Below, piece after piece: positions 21,801 to 33,400 of a stretch of 64,000 nucleotides of DNA. Numbering within the stretch: position 1 is the first letter of the stretch; each line of letters starts with the position of its first letter. Both the position numbers and the translations under genes were made by a program. The DNA comes from Leishmania martiniquensis (lineage: Eukaryota > Euglenozoa > Kinetoplastea > Trypanosomatida > Trypanosomatidae), in assembly GCF_017916325.1 (NCBI RefSeq), contig NC_090142.1, forward strand, positions 383,501-447,500, given 5' to 3'. Under the pieces are notes generated by a model. It was not told where the DNA came from. It ran no database searches and was given only the letters and a program-made list of their open reading frames with translations.

Positions 21801-24327
21801 GCCTCGGAGTGGTGGTGGGCGGCGAAGCTGCGCCGATTGTGGACGCGAGGGTGACGTTCACTGTGGCGTCGTGCGGCGCGAACGCGGCGCTGACGTCGCT
21901 GTACTACTGCGAGAGTGCTCGCGGGGGCGGGCTCGCGTCCCGCGGGGTTGTTGGGCTGCTGCGGTCGAGCGGGTGCAGCGGGGGCGCTGGTGCGAGCATT
22001 GCTGCGGTGGATGTTGCGCCTGGTGCTGCGATCGGTAGCTTTGGGATCGACTCGGCGTACCTGGCGAGCCCGCGGCTGTGTGCGTCGTCCGACTGCGGTG
22101 CGCTGCTGGACGCTGCCGTGGCGCGCGTCGGGTACGCGCCCGGCGTCGACGAGGACGCCGTGTTCCACGTGTGCGCCGTGCTTGTGGGCGACGCGAGCGT
22201 GATGTTCACGACTGCGCGCCCGACGCTGCGCGTTGCGAACTGGGTGCTGTCGCCGACTGCTGCCTTGAGCCGGTACAACGAGACGCTTGGCGCCGCTGCT
22301 GGTGTGGCGCTGCGCGTGGACTACGCGACGCCGTCGAGCGAGACGTTCATGAGCACCGCGCGCGACTGCCGCGTGCGGACGGCGAGCGCTACGGGGCTGA
22401 GCAGCGCGTCGAGGACGACGACGTACCGCACGACGGGGTGCGCGGGCTCGTGTACGTGTGCACGGTTGCGCCTCTGAGCGGGGAGACGGTGGCTGTGGCT
22501 GCGTTCCTGTCGGTGACGCCGCCGGCTGTGCGGCGTGTGTCGCCTGCTGTTGTGCGCGGCGGCGAGTACGGCGCGACGCTGGTGGTAGACGGTGTGCCGC
22601 CGCTGTACTCGATGGTGCCTGGCGCGGACAGCGGGTACACGTACAGCTCCTACTACACGAGCAGGAGCCGCGCGGTGTACCTGTCTGCGGACGCGTGCTC
22701 GAGCGTGCTTGCGGGGACGAGCGCGGCGACGGTGACGCCGAGCGGGAGCGTGTCTTTTGCGACGGCGGACATTGCGGCGAGCGTGAGCGCTGTAGCTCTG
22801 TGCGCGGGGACTGCTGCTGGGCCGGCGGTTGTGCTGTCTGGCGTGACTGTTGCGCGCGGCAAGGTGTACCCGACGGTGCTGGTGTCTGGGGCACTGGGCG
22901 CGCCGGTCTTCATCCCCAGCGTCAAAGGCGCCACGGTGCAGCTGAGCGCGTCGGCGAGCGGGTGCGGGTCTGTTGCCGGGATGCCGAGCTTCACGACGGA
23001 CGCGGAGGGCTACGGCGCTGTGGACCTTGTGGGCGGCGACGGCGGCGCGCTTGCGGTGGGCACGTACACGCTGTGCTACGCCGATGCTGCTGCGCGCGCC
23101 GTTGTGGCGCTGGAGTCGGTGGCGCTTGTGCGTGCGTCGTACTTCGACGTGCGCGGGACGACGTTCGTTGTTGGGGTCGCGAGCAGGATGCTGCTGCTGC
23201 AGGACCTGACGAGCGCGGCGCTTGTGCCCGGGTTCAGCACTGTGCGCAACTGCACGTCTGTGTCGAGCGAGCAGGGCGCGTGGGCTGCTGTGACGAGCAC
23301 GTCTGTGTCGGTGACTGCGGCGAGCGTGTACACGGCGGGGCTGTACCTGTGCGCGCGTGCGCCGGTGAACGGGACGCTTGTCGCGCTGCCCGGGCGGTGG
23401 GCCGAGGCGCGGGGCGTCCAGTTTGTTGCGTCCTCGATCCAGCTGCCGTCTGCTGGGTGGGACGTGTGCACGACGTACACGCTGGACCAGTGCTACCCGC
23501 CGGGCGCGAGCGTGAGCAGCGCGACGTCGGTGCTTGCTGTGGCGTACGGGGACTGCTGCAGCGCGTCGAGCCGGAGCGCGGTTGTGGGGGAGGCGAGCAT
23601 GGCGAGCGGGACGTGCGAGCTGAGGCTGGACTACGACAAGGTGTCCGCGCACCCCCCGGGGTCGACCTACCACGTGTGCGTGTGGGACACCGCGGACGAC
23701 TCTGTGTGCACGACTGTGGGCGAGGCGCGCGTGCGCACGAACTGCACGTCCGGTGGCGGCGCTGGCCGCGGACTGAGCCGCGGCGCTGTGGCAGGTGTTG
23801 TGATGGCGTGCGTGACGCTAAGCTGCAGCTCGCTCAGTCTGCTCCTGTGGTGCTTCTGCTGCCGCCGCAAGGAAGCCGTGCCGGCGGCGGGCTTCGTGGT
23901 TGATGTCTCGGGTGACTCCTCCCGTTCCTTGAAGCCCTGCGAGGTGCCCTCATCGCAGTTCCGCTGCGCTGTTGGCTCCCCTGTAGCCTCTTGCAGAAGC
24001 GGGAGGTGCTCAACATCGACGATGCTGACGGAGGTGACGCTGGCAGTGAATCCTCTAATGGTGACCGCTGCGTACAATAGCGGAGCGGCATTGCTTCCCG
24101 ACGACCTCCCAATCATTCCTGTGACTCTCGATGATAAGATAAGGACCGTGCCGAAGCTGGAGTGGGAGCACCGCCGGCGCTTGGCGGCACGCGAGGGGGA
24201 GGCCCGGCGTGTGCTACGGCGCCATCTGGAGGCGACGCTGCAAGAGGCGAAGGCCAAGGCAGCGATTGGGTTCATGGCTGGCAGGCACCCTATGGAGGGG
24301 GCGTGGGATGAAACGTTTTGTGAATGA
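18434..24327 (+). pseudogene. Giant membrane protein, array copy 2, frameshifted
   Basis: The ATG at 18434 starts a signal peptide identical to that of copy 3. The frame runs 1347 codons and stops at 22477. Copies 1 and 3 have five G residues where this copy has four (22435-22438), and the remainder of the ectodomain continues in the next frame to the stop at 24325-24327. Without the missing base the product would be about 1964 aa: 18 cysteine-pair units, a transmembrane segment just after 23782, and a short tail of about 150 aa carrying an Arg/Glu-rich helix and ending shortly after a G-R-H-P-M motif. As written, the protein would be secreted or degraded, with no membrane anchor. A homopolymer sequencing or assembly error is as likely as a true pseudogene. 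The rest of the coding sequence shows no other decay. Confidence 0.75.
20365..23792 (+). repeat. Shared ectodomain block B, copy 2 (3428 bp)
   Basis: This stretch matches copy 3 at 28978-32406 apart from the one-base deletion and isolated substitutions, such as Ser versus Gly in a T-A-A-[SG]-V motif and one silent A/G. It contains block A (21371-23782) plus, upstream, units 8-10 and part of unit 7, which are shared only by copies 2 and 3. Confidence 0.9.
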
Positions 24328-27046
24328 GCGTCAGCGTGCGCCTGCGGCTCGCGGGTTATGTGGCGCAGGAGCGTGGCAAATGGGGCCACGGTGTGCGGCC
24401 GCGCTCAGGAGTACGTTAAGGCGGCCTTGCGCGCATGGAGCGTGTGTGGGTGTCGTGGCCGCTGCGGACTTGCTCTCCGTGTGCTCGTGTGTCTCCGTGT
24501 GTGCGCGTCTCGTCTGAAACGGGACAGCTTCCCTCGGCAGCGTTTTTTTTTTCGCCACTCACTGCTGTCCTCACCGGAAGGTGGAGGGGTGAGGGAAAGG
24601 GGGGGCGGAGGCTGAGACTCAGGCAGACCGTATATATATATATGTATGTGTGTGGGGGAGGGGGGGAGCGGTGGCCGGGGAGCTGCCAGCGAATGCCGTT
24701 TCGTCGAAGCCTTTATGTTTTGGTGTACGTGTCCTCGTGTGCTCCACGATGTCGGGTGGAGGGTGTGAGGGGCGCGCGTCTCAGCGGCGCCGCCTTTCGC
24801 CCCCTCGTCCTCGCCGCATGGGCGTTGGTGATGGACTCACTGCTCTTCGTGCCCACTTATGAGGTGCCGCCGAGCGGCATGCGCCCCACTTTCTCCCGCA
24901 AGGCCGCCCGCTACCTGTCCCCCTCGTCACCAGTGGTTCGATCCGCTTCTTTTTTCGAGCCGCCCTGTGTGGGTTCATGTCTCTCTCTCCACTGCTCATG
25001 AAATCTGTACGCCTGCCGGTGCGTCGACGCAGTTGAATTCGCCACAACTGTCACGTCAGCGTCTACGAAACTGCACGAAGGAGGACGCTTACCCACCACG
25101 TATACCCACGCAATCAGCGAGAGGGGAGGGGGCGGAGGAGTTGTGTATGCGGGTACGAGAGAAAGTGTTGCCGCAGTAACGGAAACAAGAGCGCACAGCG
25201 CAGCTGTGTCGCTTCCCTCCCCCTTCCTCTCCTCTCCACCGCCACAGCTTGCACACACGGTGACAGTAGGAGGGAGGGAAGAGAAAACAGCAACGGGCCC
25301 CATTCTCATCTCCGAGCCGGTGGCTGCGTTCGCAGCTCCCTAACCCCCCCCCCCCATCCTAGTCCCTTCCGCTGCTACGTCCTTTCCTCTCCTCTCACCC
25401 CTCCTCTCTCGAATCGGGTGGGCACTACACCTCCCCACCCCCGCCCCCCGCGGCACATACACACGCACACATATGCGCATCATCTACGCATGTATGCTTA
25501 CATACGCTGAAAGTGGCAAAGGACGGCAGCCGTGCGTACCGCGCCGATTTTCAGTGGCGCCGCTTCTCTTCTTCATTCTTACGTTCAACTTTCACTTCAC
25601 TTTGTGTGCCATTTAGTGCCCAAGCGGCATCTGACTTAGCCGCCGAGTGCGAGCGTGTTTGTGAGTGAGCGAGGAAAAGGGCGAGCCGGCTAGGCGGCGA
25701 ACGATTGTCGGAGGAAAGCGCGCGGGGAGGGGGAAGTTCTGTGCTTCTGCGCTTGTGCCTACGACCCTTGCCCCCCTTTTTCCCTTTGGTGCGACTTGAG
25801 ACAGCAGCGACGTAGCCGTCGACCACCTCTTCTTCGCTTGTCATCCGCGTCTACTGCCTCGCGCGACTCGCATACACCACTCCCACAGCTCTGAGCACGC
25901 ACAGCCACGTGCTCGCGCGGATTTCACCTCCCCCTCCCCCCAAAGTAAGCGCGCGGTGCACACCTGTGCGTATGTCTTCTCCCCTGTTACCCGAGTGACT
26001 TTTTTCTTTGGTGTATTCTTTTGGTGTGCGGTCGGACATCGGCCACTGAGACACTTAACCCATCCATTGCATTCACCGTGTGCGTGCGTGTGTCTGTAAG
26101 CTGTCTTGTGCTGCCTTTCTCGCCCACATACGCCACCTAACGTCCATCCTTCCATTCGTTGACTCGCTCACCATCCTCTCCCCCTCTCTTCCCCTCGACG
26201 TAACAGAAACGATTACTGTTGCCAATAACAGATCTGCTCTCTTTCTTCTTCCCTTTCTCTTCCTGCGCGTTTTTGCCTCAGCGCACGTGTGCGCATCTGT
26301 GACTGCTCGACGGAGCGCTGCGCTCGTTTCGAGCGTCGCTGGTGTGGCTGCGGCGCCCTACTCCGACGAAGCGCTCTGGCCGTGCTGCTCTGTTGGGTCG
26401 CTTTACCTTGTGCCTATTTCAGCCCTCTTTTCTCTGCTTTCGAGTGCATTTCTTCTCCGCGCGTGACTCTCTATCTTTTTTGTGTGCGCGCTATTCTTGG
26501 CGGCTGCATCTTTTCCCAATCTTTTGCCTGAGTGCGCAGGGGCCTCCGTGTGTAAGTGTGCATGTATGTGCCTCGTCTCCTCTCCCCCTCCCCTCGTTTA
26601 CCCTCGTTGTCGTTGGCTCTCTCTCTCTTTCTTCCTCTTGGCGCTGGCCGTCTCTTGTCCGTGGCGGGGGCCCCTGTCGCTTCCCCACCGCATCATCCTC
26701 GTCACGCCGCCGACTCACTCACCTGTGCGGACGCTCCTCCCCCGCTTCATCCATTGCGCGCACTTGCCCGCGCGTTTGCGCGCTTCGCGTAGCTGAAGTC
26801 TACTCTGCACAGCGCCGCACGCGAGAAGCCGCTGCGTTCGTCTGCGCATCTGTGCTTGGGTGGGCACTCGATCGCTTTCGATACCACAGGCTCTCACCTT
26901 TGCTGCCTCCGCCTCCCGTTCGCTTGCCCGCGCAGCAGCCACACAGCAGCTGCACCGCCTTCTCGCCCTTCGGCCGCGTCGCGTCGCTGCCGTCTCCCTC
27001 GCGCTGCCTTGCTCTGCCGACCGCGGTGGCGTTGTGCTGCTGAGAG
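24328..27046. other. 2.7-kb non-coding gap between copies 2 and 3
   Basis: No convincing gene is visible. The first 700 bases are G-rich and complex, probably 3' UTR of copy 2, followed by a short TA run near 24631-24643, a C run at about 25345-25355 and C/T tracts up to 27000. The last 46 bases before the ATG duplicate the copy 2 flank, while sequence further upstream differs. A GGTTCGATCC motif near 24927 resembles a tRNA B box, but no cloverleaf can be built around it. Confidence 0.65.
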
Positions 27047-27448
27047 ATGAAGGGGCGAATATCAGCCCGGCACGCCTTCACGTGTGTGGCGTCCGCGGCA
27101 CTGGCGCTCGCGCTGCTCGCCCTGGCAGCGCATGGCGCCGCTGGTGCTGCTGCGGCCCCGACGACGGTGGCGACGACGCCGTCGCTGCCGCTGCTCGACG
27201 TGCCGTTCGAAGCGACGCCGCCGAGCCCTATTGCATGCGATACGCTGTTCATCTCCCGTGGAGGCGACTGCAGTGGCGCCACGACGGTGGGCGGCAGCGA
27301 CACGATGAAGGGTAAGTGCGTCTTCAATGTGACGAGTGCGGAGCTGAACATTGACCTGTCAACGCCTGGCTACGCGGTGCCTGCGCTCTACTGGTGCAGC
27401 AGTGCACAGCGTGGCGAGTCGGTGGGCGCCCTTCAGATGAGCGTGGTG
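27000..27448 (+). repeat. Shared 5' block N, copy 3
   Basis: This is the partner of 18387-18835. It covers the last 47 or so bases of flank, the signal peptide and the first unit. Identity ends at codon 134 in both genes. Confidence 0.85.
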
Positions 27449-30400
27449 ACCACGATGCCAGCGTTCTTCTACAGAGGTGAGGACAACGAGCTCACGTTCA
27501 GCGATGCCACGCCTTTTGGAAGCATCGTCGGCTGGTTCTCGGCTCCCGATTGCGGAAGTCCGTTGCCAAACCATGAGAGAGTCACGCTGGGCAAAGGCCG
27601 TCTTGTGCCCCTGAAGTACAGCGGTGTGAATGTGCACGTGTGCATCACCATCCCCACCGTGCTAGGGAGCATGACGGCCATGGCACTCCGAGCAACTTTG
27701 ACAGGGGTGCACCGCTACACCATACAGCCGACGACTGGGGTGCGCCATCGCACCATTTCGATGACCACGACGATTACGGAGGCCTATTCGCGAGTGTCTG
27801 TCTCTTACGATCCGTACTGTCGCTCACTTGCGCAGCCAGAGAAGCTCTATACCTCCCTGACGTCTTTCGATTTGCTGTGGAGTGTTCCTGCGGGCATCTG
27901 CTATTTATGCATCATCACGTCCGCATACGTGGCCATACCCTCGTCGAACACCTTCACGGTGGTCGAGTACGACGTGCTGCCGCACACCATGTACGCGACC
28001 CTGGCGACCCCGCTGACGTACGGCCTGGGTGCCATTGGCCTGGAGAAGCAGCTGGAGGTGGCGCTGTCGACGACGACGGGCTGCGATACAGGCTCGCTAG
28101 TGATTCCTTGGGGGGCATTGCTGTCGTGGGCGGTGCCCAAGGCGGGCACGTACTACGCCTGCGTGCGAGACCTTGGCGAGGCGAGCACTGCCGGGTACGC
28201 GTCCCAGGTCAATGTCTCGCTCGCACCCACGCTGACGTTTTCACCACTGCCGGCAGTGCAGGGGATGCTGGTCTCAGCGACGGTCAACCACGCGCTCAGC
28301 GGGAAGACGGTCTTCAGTGTTCGCCTCTCAAAGAGTGAATGGTGCGACGCGGCGGGCGCGACAGCTGCGACACCGCATGGCAGCGCGACTGTGAAGGTGC
28401 CGGTACCGTTTGGGACGTCCGAGAAGGTAACGTACTGCGTGTCGAACCCACAGGGGGACACTAGGGAGGGCACTGTGTACTATGCACTTGGGTCGCTGCG
28501 CACACGGAAGTACCGTGTGGGCCACCGCGCCCTGCACACGAACAGGAAGCTGACGATCGTACTGGACAGCGAGGTGCTGCTTGCAAGGGGGACGTCTGTG
28601 GTGCTCGCGCCGTCGGAGGATAGTAGCGGGACTTGCCCTGAGGCGACAGCGGCTTCCACTGCTGCCGGTGCGGAACACTTCATGACCTTCACCGTCTCTG
28701 GTGCATCGGGAGCTCTGTCGCCTGTGCTATTCTCATCCTCGGGCGCGTGGGTAGTGTGCATGCGGAACGTTCTCGGAGGTGACTCCGGCTACACCGCAGT
28801 TGCTGTGCTGCAGGTGTACAGTGATGCGGCGGCTGTCTCTACGGCCATTGTGCTCACTGGTGTGAGCACACAAGTGATCGTGTCCCGCTTGCCACCTTCT
28901 GCGCCGGTGACGGTGACGTCCAGCAGCGCGTGTGGACCGTCGACGAAGCCAGTGGGTACCGGCACGGCAAACAGCACCGGCATCGTGACGCTGAACGTGC
29001 AGGCCGCCTCGGCCGGGGTGCTGCTTGTGTGCGTGGGGTACCCCACGGCGTCGGAGTCGTCGGATACTGTGGGCGTGGAGTACGCCCGCGTCGCTGACTT
29101 TCAAAGCGCTGTGGCCCGCGTGTACCCGAGCACTGCGTACGTGAGCGAAGTGACAACGCTGCGCTTCGCTGGGATCGGCGGCATGTCGCTGGAGGGCTGC
29201 TACGCTTTCTTCCTGCCCGGCGCGGCGGTGTGCGGCGAGCCCGGCGCGGCGGCGTTGAGGTGGCGGCTGAACGGACCGGACGGGACGTCGGCTGTGTCGT
29301 ACGGGACGGTGGATGGCAGCGCACTGGGGCGGGGCGCCGTGTACCGCGTGTGCGTGGGGCGGTCTGTTGGCGGCGGCTTCTGCGACGCGGGCGTTGTGGC
29401 GGCGGTGGAGGCGCCGACGGTGTCGACGGACCCGCCGGTGCCGGTGCGCGGGCTGCCCGTGCAGCTGTGGCTGCCGCCGAGCTTCACGAGCACCGCCGCT
29501 GTGACGTTTTACGTCGTGGTGGGCGGTAACGTGACGTGCAGCGGCGACCTGAGCGGGGTGGATGTGTACGGAAGCGGCCCGGTGGACCGTGCGAGCGGTG
29601 CTGCCGCCGCGTTCGTGGCGCCTGCGCGCGCGAGCGGCGCGAGGGTGGCGCGCGTGTGCGTCGGGTCGAACGAGAGCCTTGTCTCGGAGAGCCTTGGCTA
29701 CGCGCTTGGCGCGACGCTGCAGCTGGAGCAGTTCCACACGTCGATGGTGTACCTGCAGCGCGGCGTGCCGAACGTGCTGTCTGGCGCGCCGATGGTCTCT
29801 GCGGGGTCGCTGTACGTTGTCGCGTGCAACGGCGCGGAGTGCAGCGCTGACGCCGCCGACGGGGTGTGCCGTGCAAAGATGTCGCAGGGCGCGACGAGCT
29901 CGGCGACGGTTGCGCTGGATGTGCCGCTAGGGCGGTATCTGCTGTGCCAGCGCGCGACGATGGGCACGGTGACGCCGGTGGTGGGCTCGAACACGACGGT
30001 GGAGGTGGTGGAGCCGTTCCGGATGAGCACGTCGGCGAACACGTCGAACCTGCGCCTGCACGTGCCGTTTGGCGTGGCGATGTCTGGCGGCCCTTCTAAG
30101 TCAGGAGCGCGCGCCGCGAGCACGTACACGGTGGTGGTGCAGCCGGCGTCTACTCCGTGCGGCGAGAGCGCTGCGGAGTCGCAGCGCTTTGTCATTGGTG
30201 GCGGCACCACGCAGATTACCATCACGGACATCGAGCCGGTGCAGGACATCCGATTCTGCGTACAGCCGTCAGCAGTAGACAGCTTCGAGGTGCTGACTGG
30301 GACGCTGCGGCACTACATGGCGCCTGCCGCTGTGATCGGCGACCGTGCGACGACGCTGGTGTCTGGCGGTGTGCGGAGTGGCGCCACAGCGGTGCTGTCG

Positions 30401-33400
30401 CGCACGGCGGACTGCCTCGGAGTGGTGGTGGGCGGCGAAGCTGCGCCGATTGTGGACGCGAGGGTGACGTTCACTGTGGCGTCGTGCGGCGCGAACGCGG
30501 CGCTGACGTCGCTGTACTACTGCGAGAGTGCTCGCGGGGGCGGGCTCGCGTCCCGCGGGGTTGTTGGGCTGCTGCGGTCGAGCGGGTGCAGCGGGGGCGC
30601 TGGTGCGAGCATTGCTGCGGTGGATGTTGCGCCTGGTGCTGCGATCGGTAGCTTTGGGATCGACTCGGCGTACCTGGCGAGCCCGCGGCTGTGTGCGTCG
30701 TCCGACTGCGGTGCGCTGCTGGACGCTGCCGTGGCGCGCGTCGGGTACGCGCCCGGCGTCGACGAGGACGCCGTGTTCCACGTGTGCGCCGTGCTTGTGG
30801 GCGACGCGAGCGTGATGTTCACGACTGCGCGCCCGACGCTGCGCGTTGCGAACTGGGTGCTGTCGCCGACTGCTGCCTTGAGCCGGTACAACGAGACGCT
30901 TGGCGCCGCTGCTGGTGTGGCGCTGCGCGTGGACTACGCGACGCCGTCGAGCGAGACGTTCATGAGCACCGCGCGCGACTGCCGCGTGCGGACGGCGAGC
31001 GCTACGGGGCTGAGCAGCGCGTCGAGGACGACGACGTACCGCACGACGGGGGTGCGCGGGCTCGTGTACGTGTGCACGGTTGCGCCTCTGAGCGGGGAGA
31101 CGGTGGCTGTGGCTGCGTTCCTGTCGGTGACGCCGCCGGCTGTGCGGCGTGTGTCGCCTGCTGTTGTGCGCGGCGGCGAGTACGGCGCGACGCTGGTGGT
31201 AGACGGTGTGCCGCCGCTGTACTCGATGGTGCCTGGCGCGGACAGCGGGTACACGTACAGCTCCTACTACACGAGCAGGAGCCGCGCGGTGTACCTGTCT
31301 GCGGACGCGTGCTCGAGCGTGCTTGCGGGGACGAGCGCGGCGACGGTGACGCCGAGCGGGAGCGTGTCTTTTGCGACGGCGGACATTGCGGCGAGCGTGA
31401 GCGCTGTAGCTCTGTGCGCGGGGACTGCTGCTGGGCCGGCGGTTGTGCTGTCTGGCGTGACTGTTGCGCGCGGCAAGGTGTACCCGACGGTGCTGGTGTC
31501 TGGGGCACTGGGCGCGCCGGTCTTCATCCCCAGCGTCAAGGGCGCCACGGTGCAGCTGAGCGCGTCGGCGAGCGGGTGCGGGTCTGTTGCCGGGATGCCG
31601 AGCTTCACGACGGACGCGGAGGGCTACGGCGCTGTGGACCTTGTGGGCGGCGACGGCGGCGCGCTTGCGGTGGGCACGTACACGCTGTGCTACGCCGATG
31701 CTGCTGCGCGCGCCGTTGTGGCGCTGGAGTCGGTGGCGCTTGTGCGTGCGTCGTACTTCGACGTGCGCGGGACGACGTTCGTTGTTGGGGTCGCGAGCAG
31801 GATGCTGCTGCTGCAGGACCTGACGAGCGCGGCGCTTGTGCCCGGGTTCAGCACTGTGCGCAACTGCACGTCTGTGTCGAGCGAGCAGGGCGCGTGGGCT
31901 GCTGTGACGAGCACGTCTGTGTCGGTGACTGCGGCGGGCGTGTACACGGCGGGGCTGTACCTGTGCGCGCGTGCGCCGGTGAACGGGACGCTTGTCGCGC
32001 TGCCCGGGCGGTGGGCCGAGGCGCGGGGCGTCCAGTTTGTTGCGTCCTCGATCCAGCTGCCGTCTGCTGGGTGGGACGTGTGCACGACGTACACGCTGGA
32101 CCAGTGCTACCCGCCGGGCGCGAGCGTGAGCAGCGCGACGTCGGTGCTTGCTGTGGCGTACGGGGACTGCTGCAGCGCGTCGAGCCGGAGCGCGGTTGTG
32201 GGGGAGGCGAGCATGGCGAGCGGGACGTGCGAGCTGAGGCTGGACTACGACAAGGTGTCCGCGCACCCCCCGGGGTCGACCTACCACGTGTGCGTGTGGG
32301 ACACCGCGGACGACTCTGTGTGCACGACTGTGGGCGAGGCGCGCGTGCGCACGAACTGCACGTCCGGTGGCGGCGCTGGCCGCGGACTGAGCCGCGGCGC
32401 TGTGGCGGGAGTGGCTGTGGCGAGCATAGCTGGCAGCCTCGTTGTCGGTGCGCTTGTAGCAGGCGCCGTATGGTATTGGTGCACCCGCCGCCGGTCTGCG
32501 ATGGCGGTGGATGACGGACACGAGAAGAAGAGCAGCACGGACACCGATGGTTGGGGTACTCGAAGTTGTGTGTGCTCTCCCACGGGCGAGTGGGATACGG
32601 CATACAGTACGCTGGAAGAGAGTGCCTTTCCAATGGAGGGTCACGAGCTCGGCGAGGAGCTGGAGCGTTCGGGTGTGTTGGGACCTGCGCTAGGGGAGCA
32701 TCCCCTCATTCGAAGCTCCTTGGGCAAGGACGTGTACGCTACCGACGCCGTGTTCTTAGGGTGGAAGGCGGGGCTTCCGCAAGCGCCCGTGACAGTAAGG
32801 CATGTGAAGCAGCTTATTAGGCTCAGCGGCAGATACCGGCCGTCGACGGCGGGGCAGGTGGAGGTGTGGCGGCGCGCTGTGAAGCCCTTTGGACTACCGA
32901 CGGAGGTCTCCTCTACTCCGCACGAACGCAGCTCGGTGTCATGCGAGGCGGGGGCGACGGCTCCTCTCAAGCCGCAGCTGCACCGTCCGCCGACTCCAAT
33001 GCCGCCAACACAACGGACTGCGCAGCGTCTGTCAGGGCAGGCGGTGCTGCAGGCGCATCCTGCTGGGGAGCCGAAGTGTCCTCCTCCTCGTCCTCAGCGG
33101 CGGCGCTCCGCGTCGACCGGCAATGAAGTGTTTTCGCTGTCGGGTGTGCCCCGAGAAGCGTCGCCGAGGGGGTCGGCCCCTCTCGTCGTGCTGAGCGGGG
33201 GCAGCGGCACGGATGTGGCGGACATGCGGAGTGTGAAGCGCTCTCCGGAGAACGCCTCGGAACCATTTTCGAAGGGCGAACTAACGACGCGGCATGAGCG
33301 CGCGGTGAGTGAGGATAGCCAACAGAGTAAGCGCTGCGACAAGGACGATTTGCAAGAGTGGCTGCATGGCAACTTGCCGGCACCCAAGGCAGAGACGTGC

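Noticed and set aside
24840..24945. Possible tRNA because of a GGTTCGATCC B-box-like motif followed by a T run.
   Set aside because: The T-arm and acceptor stems do not pair and no anticodon arm can be placed.
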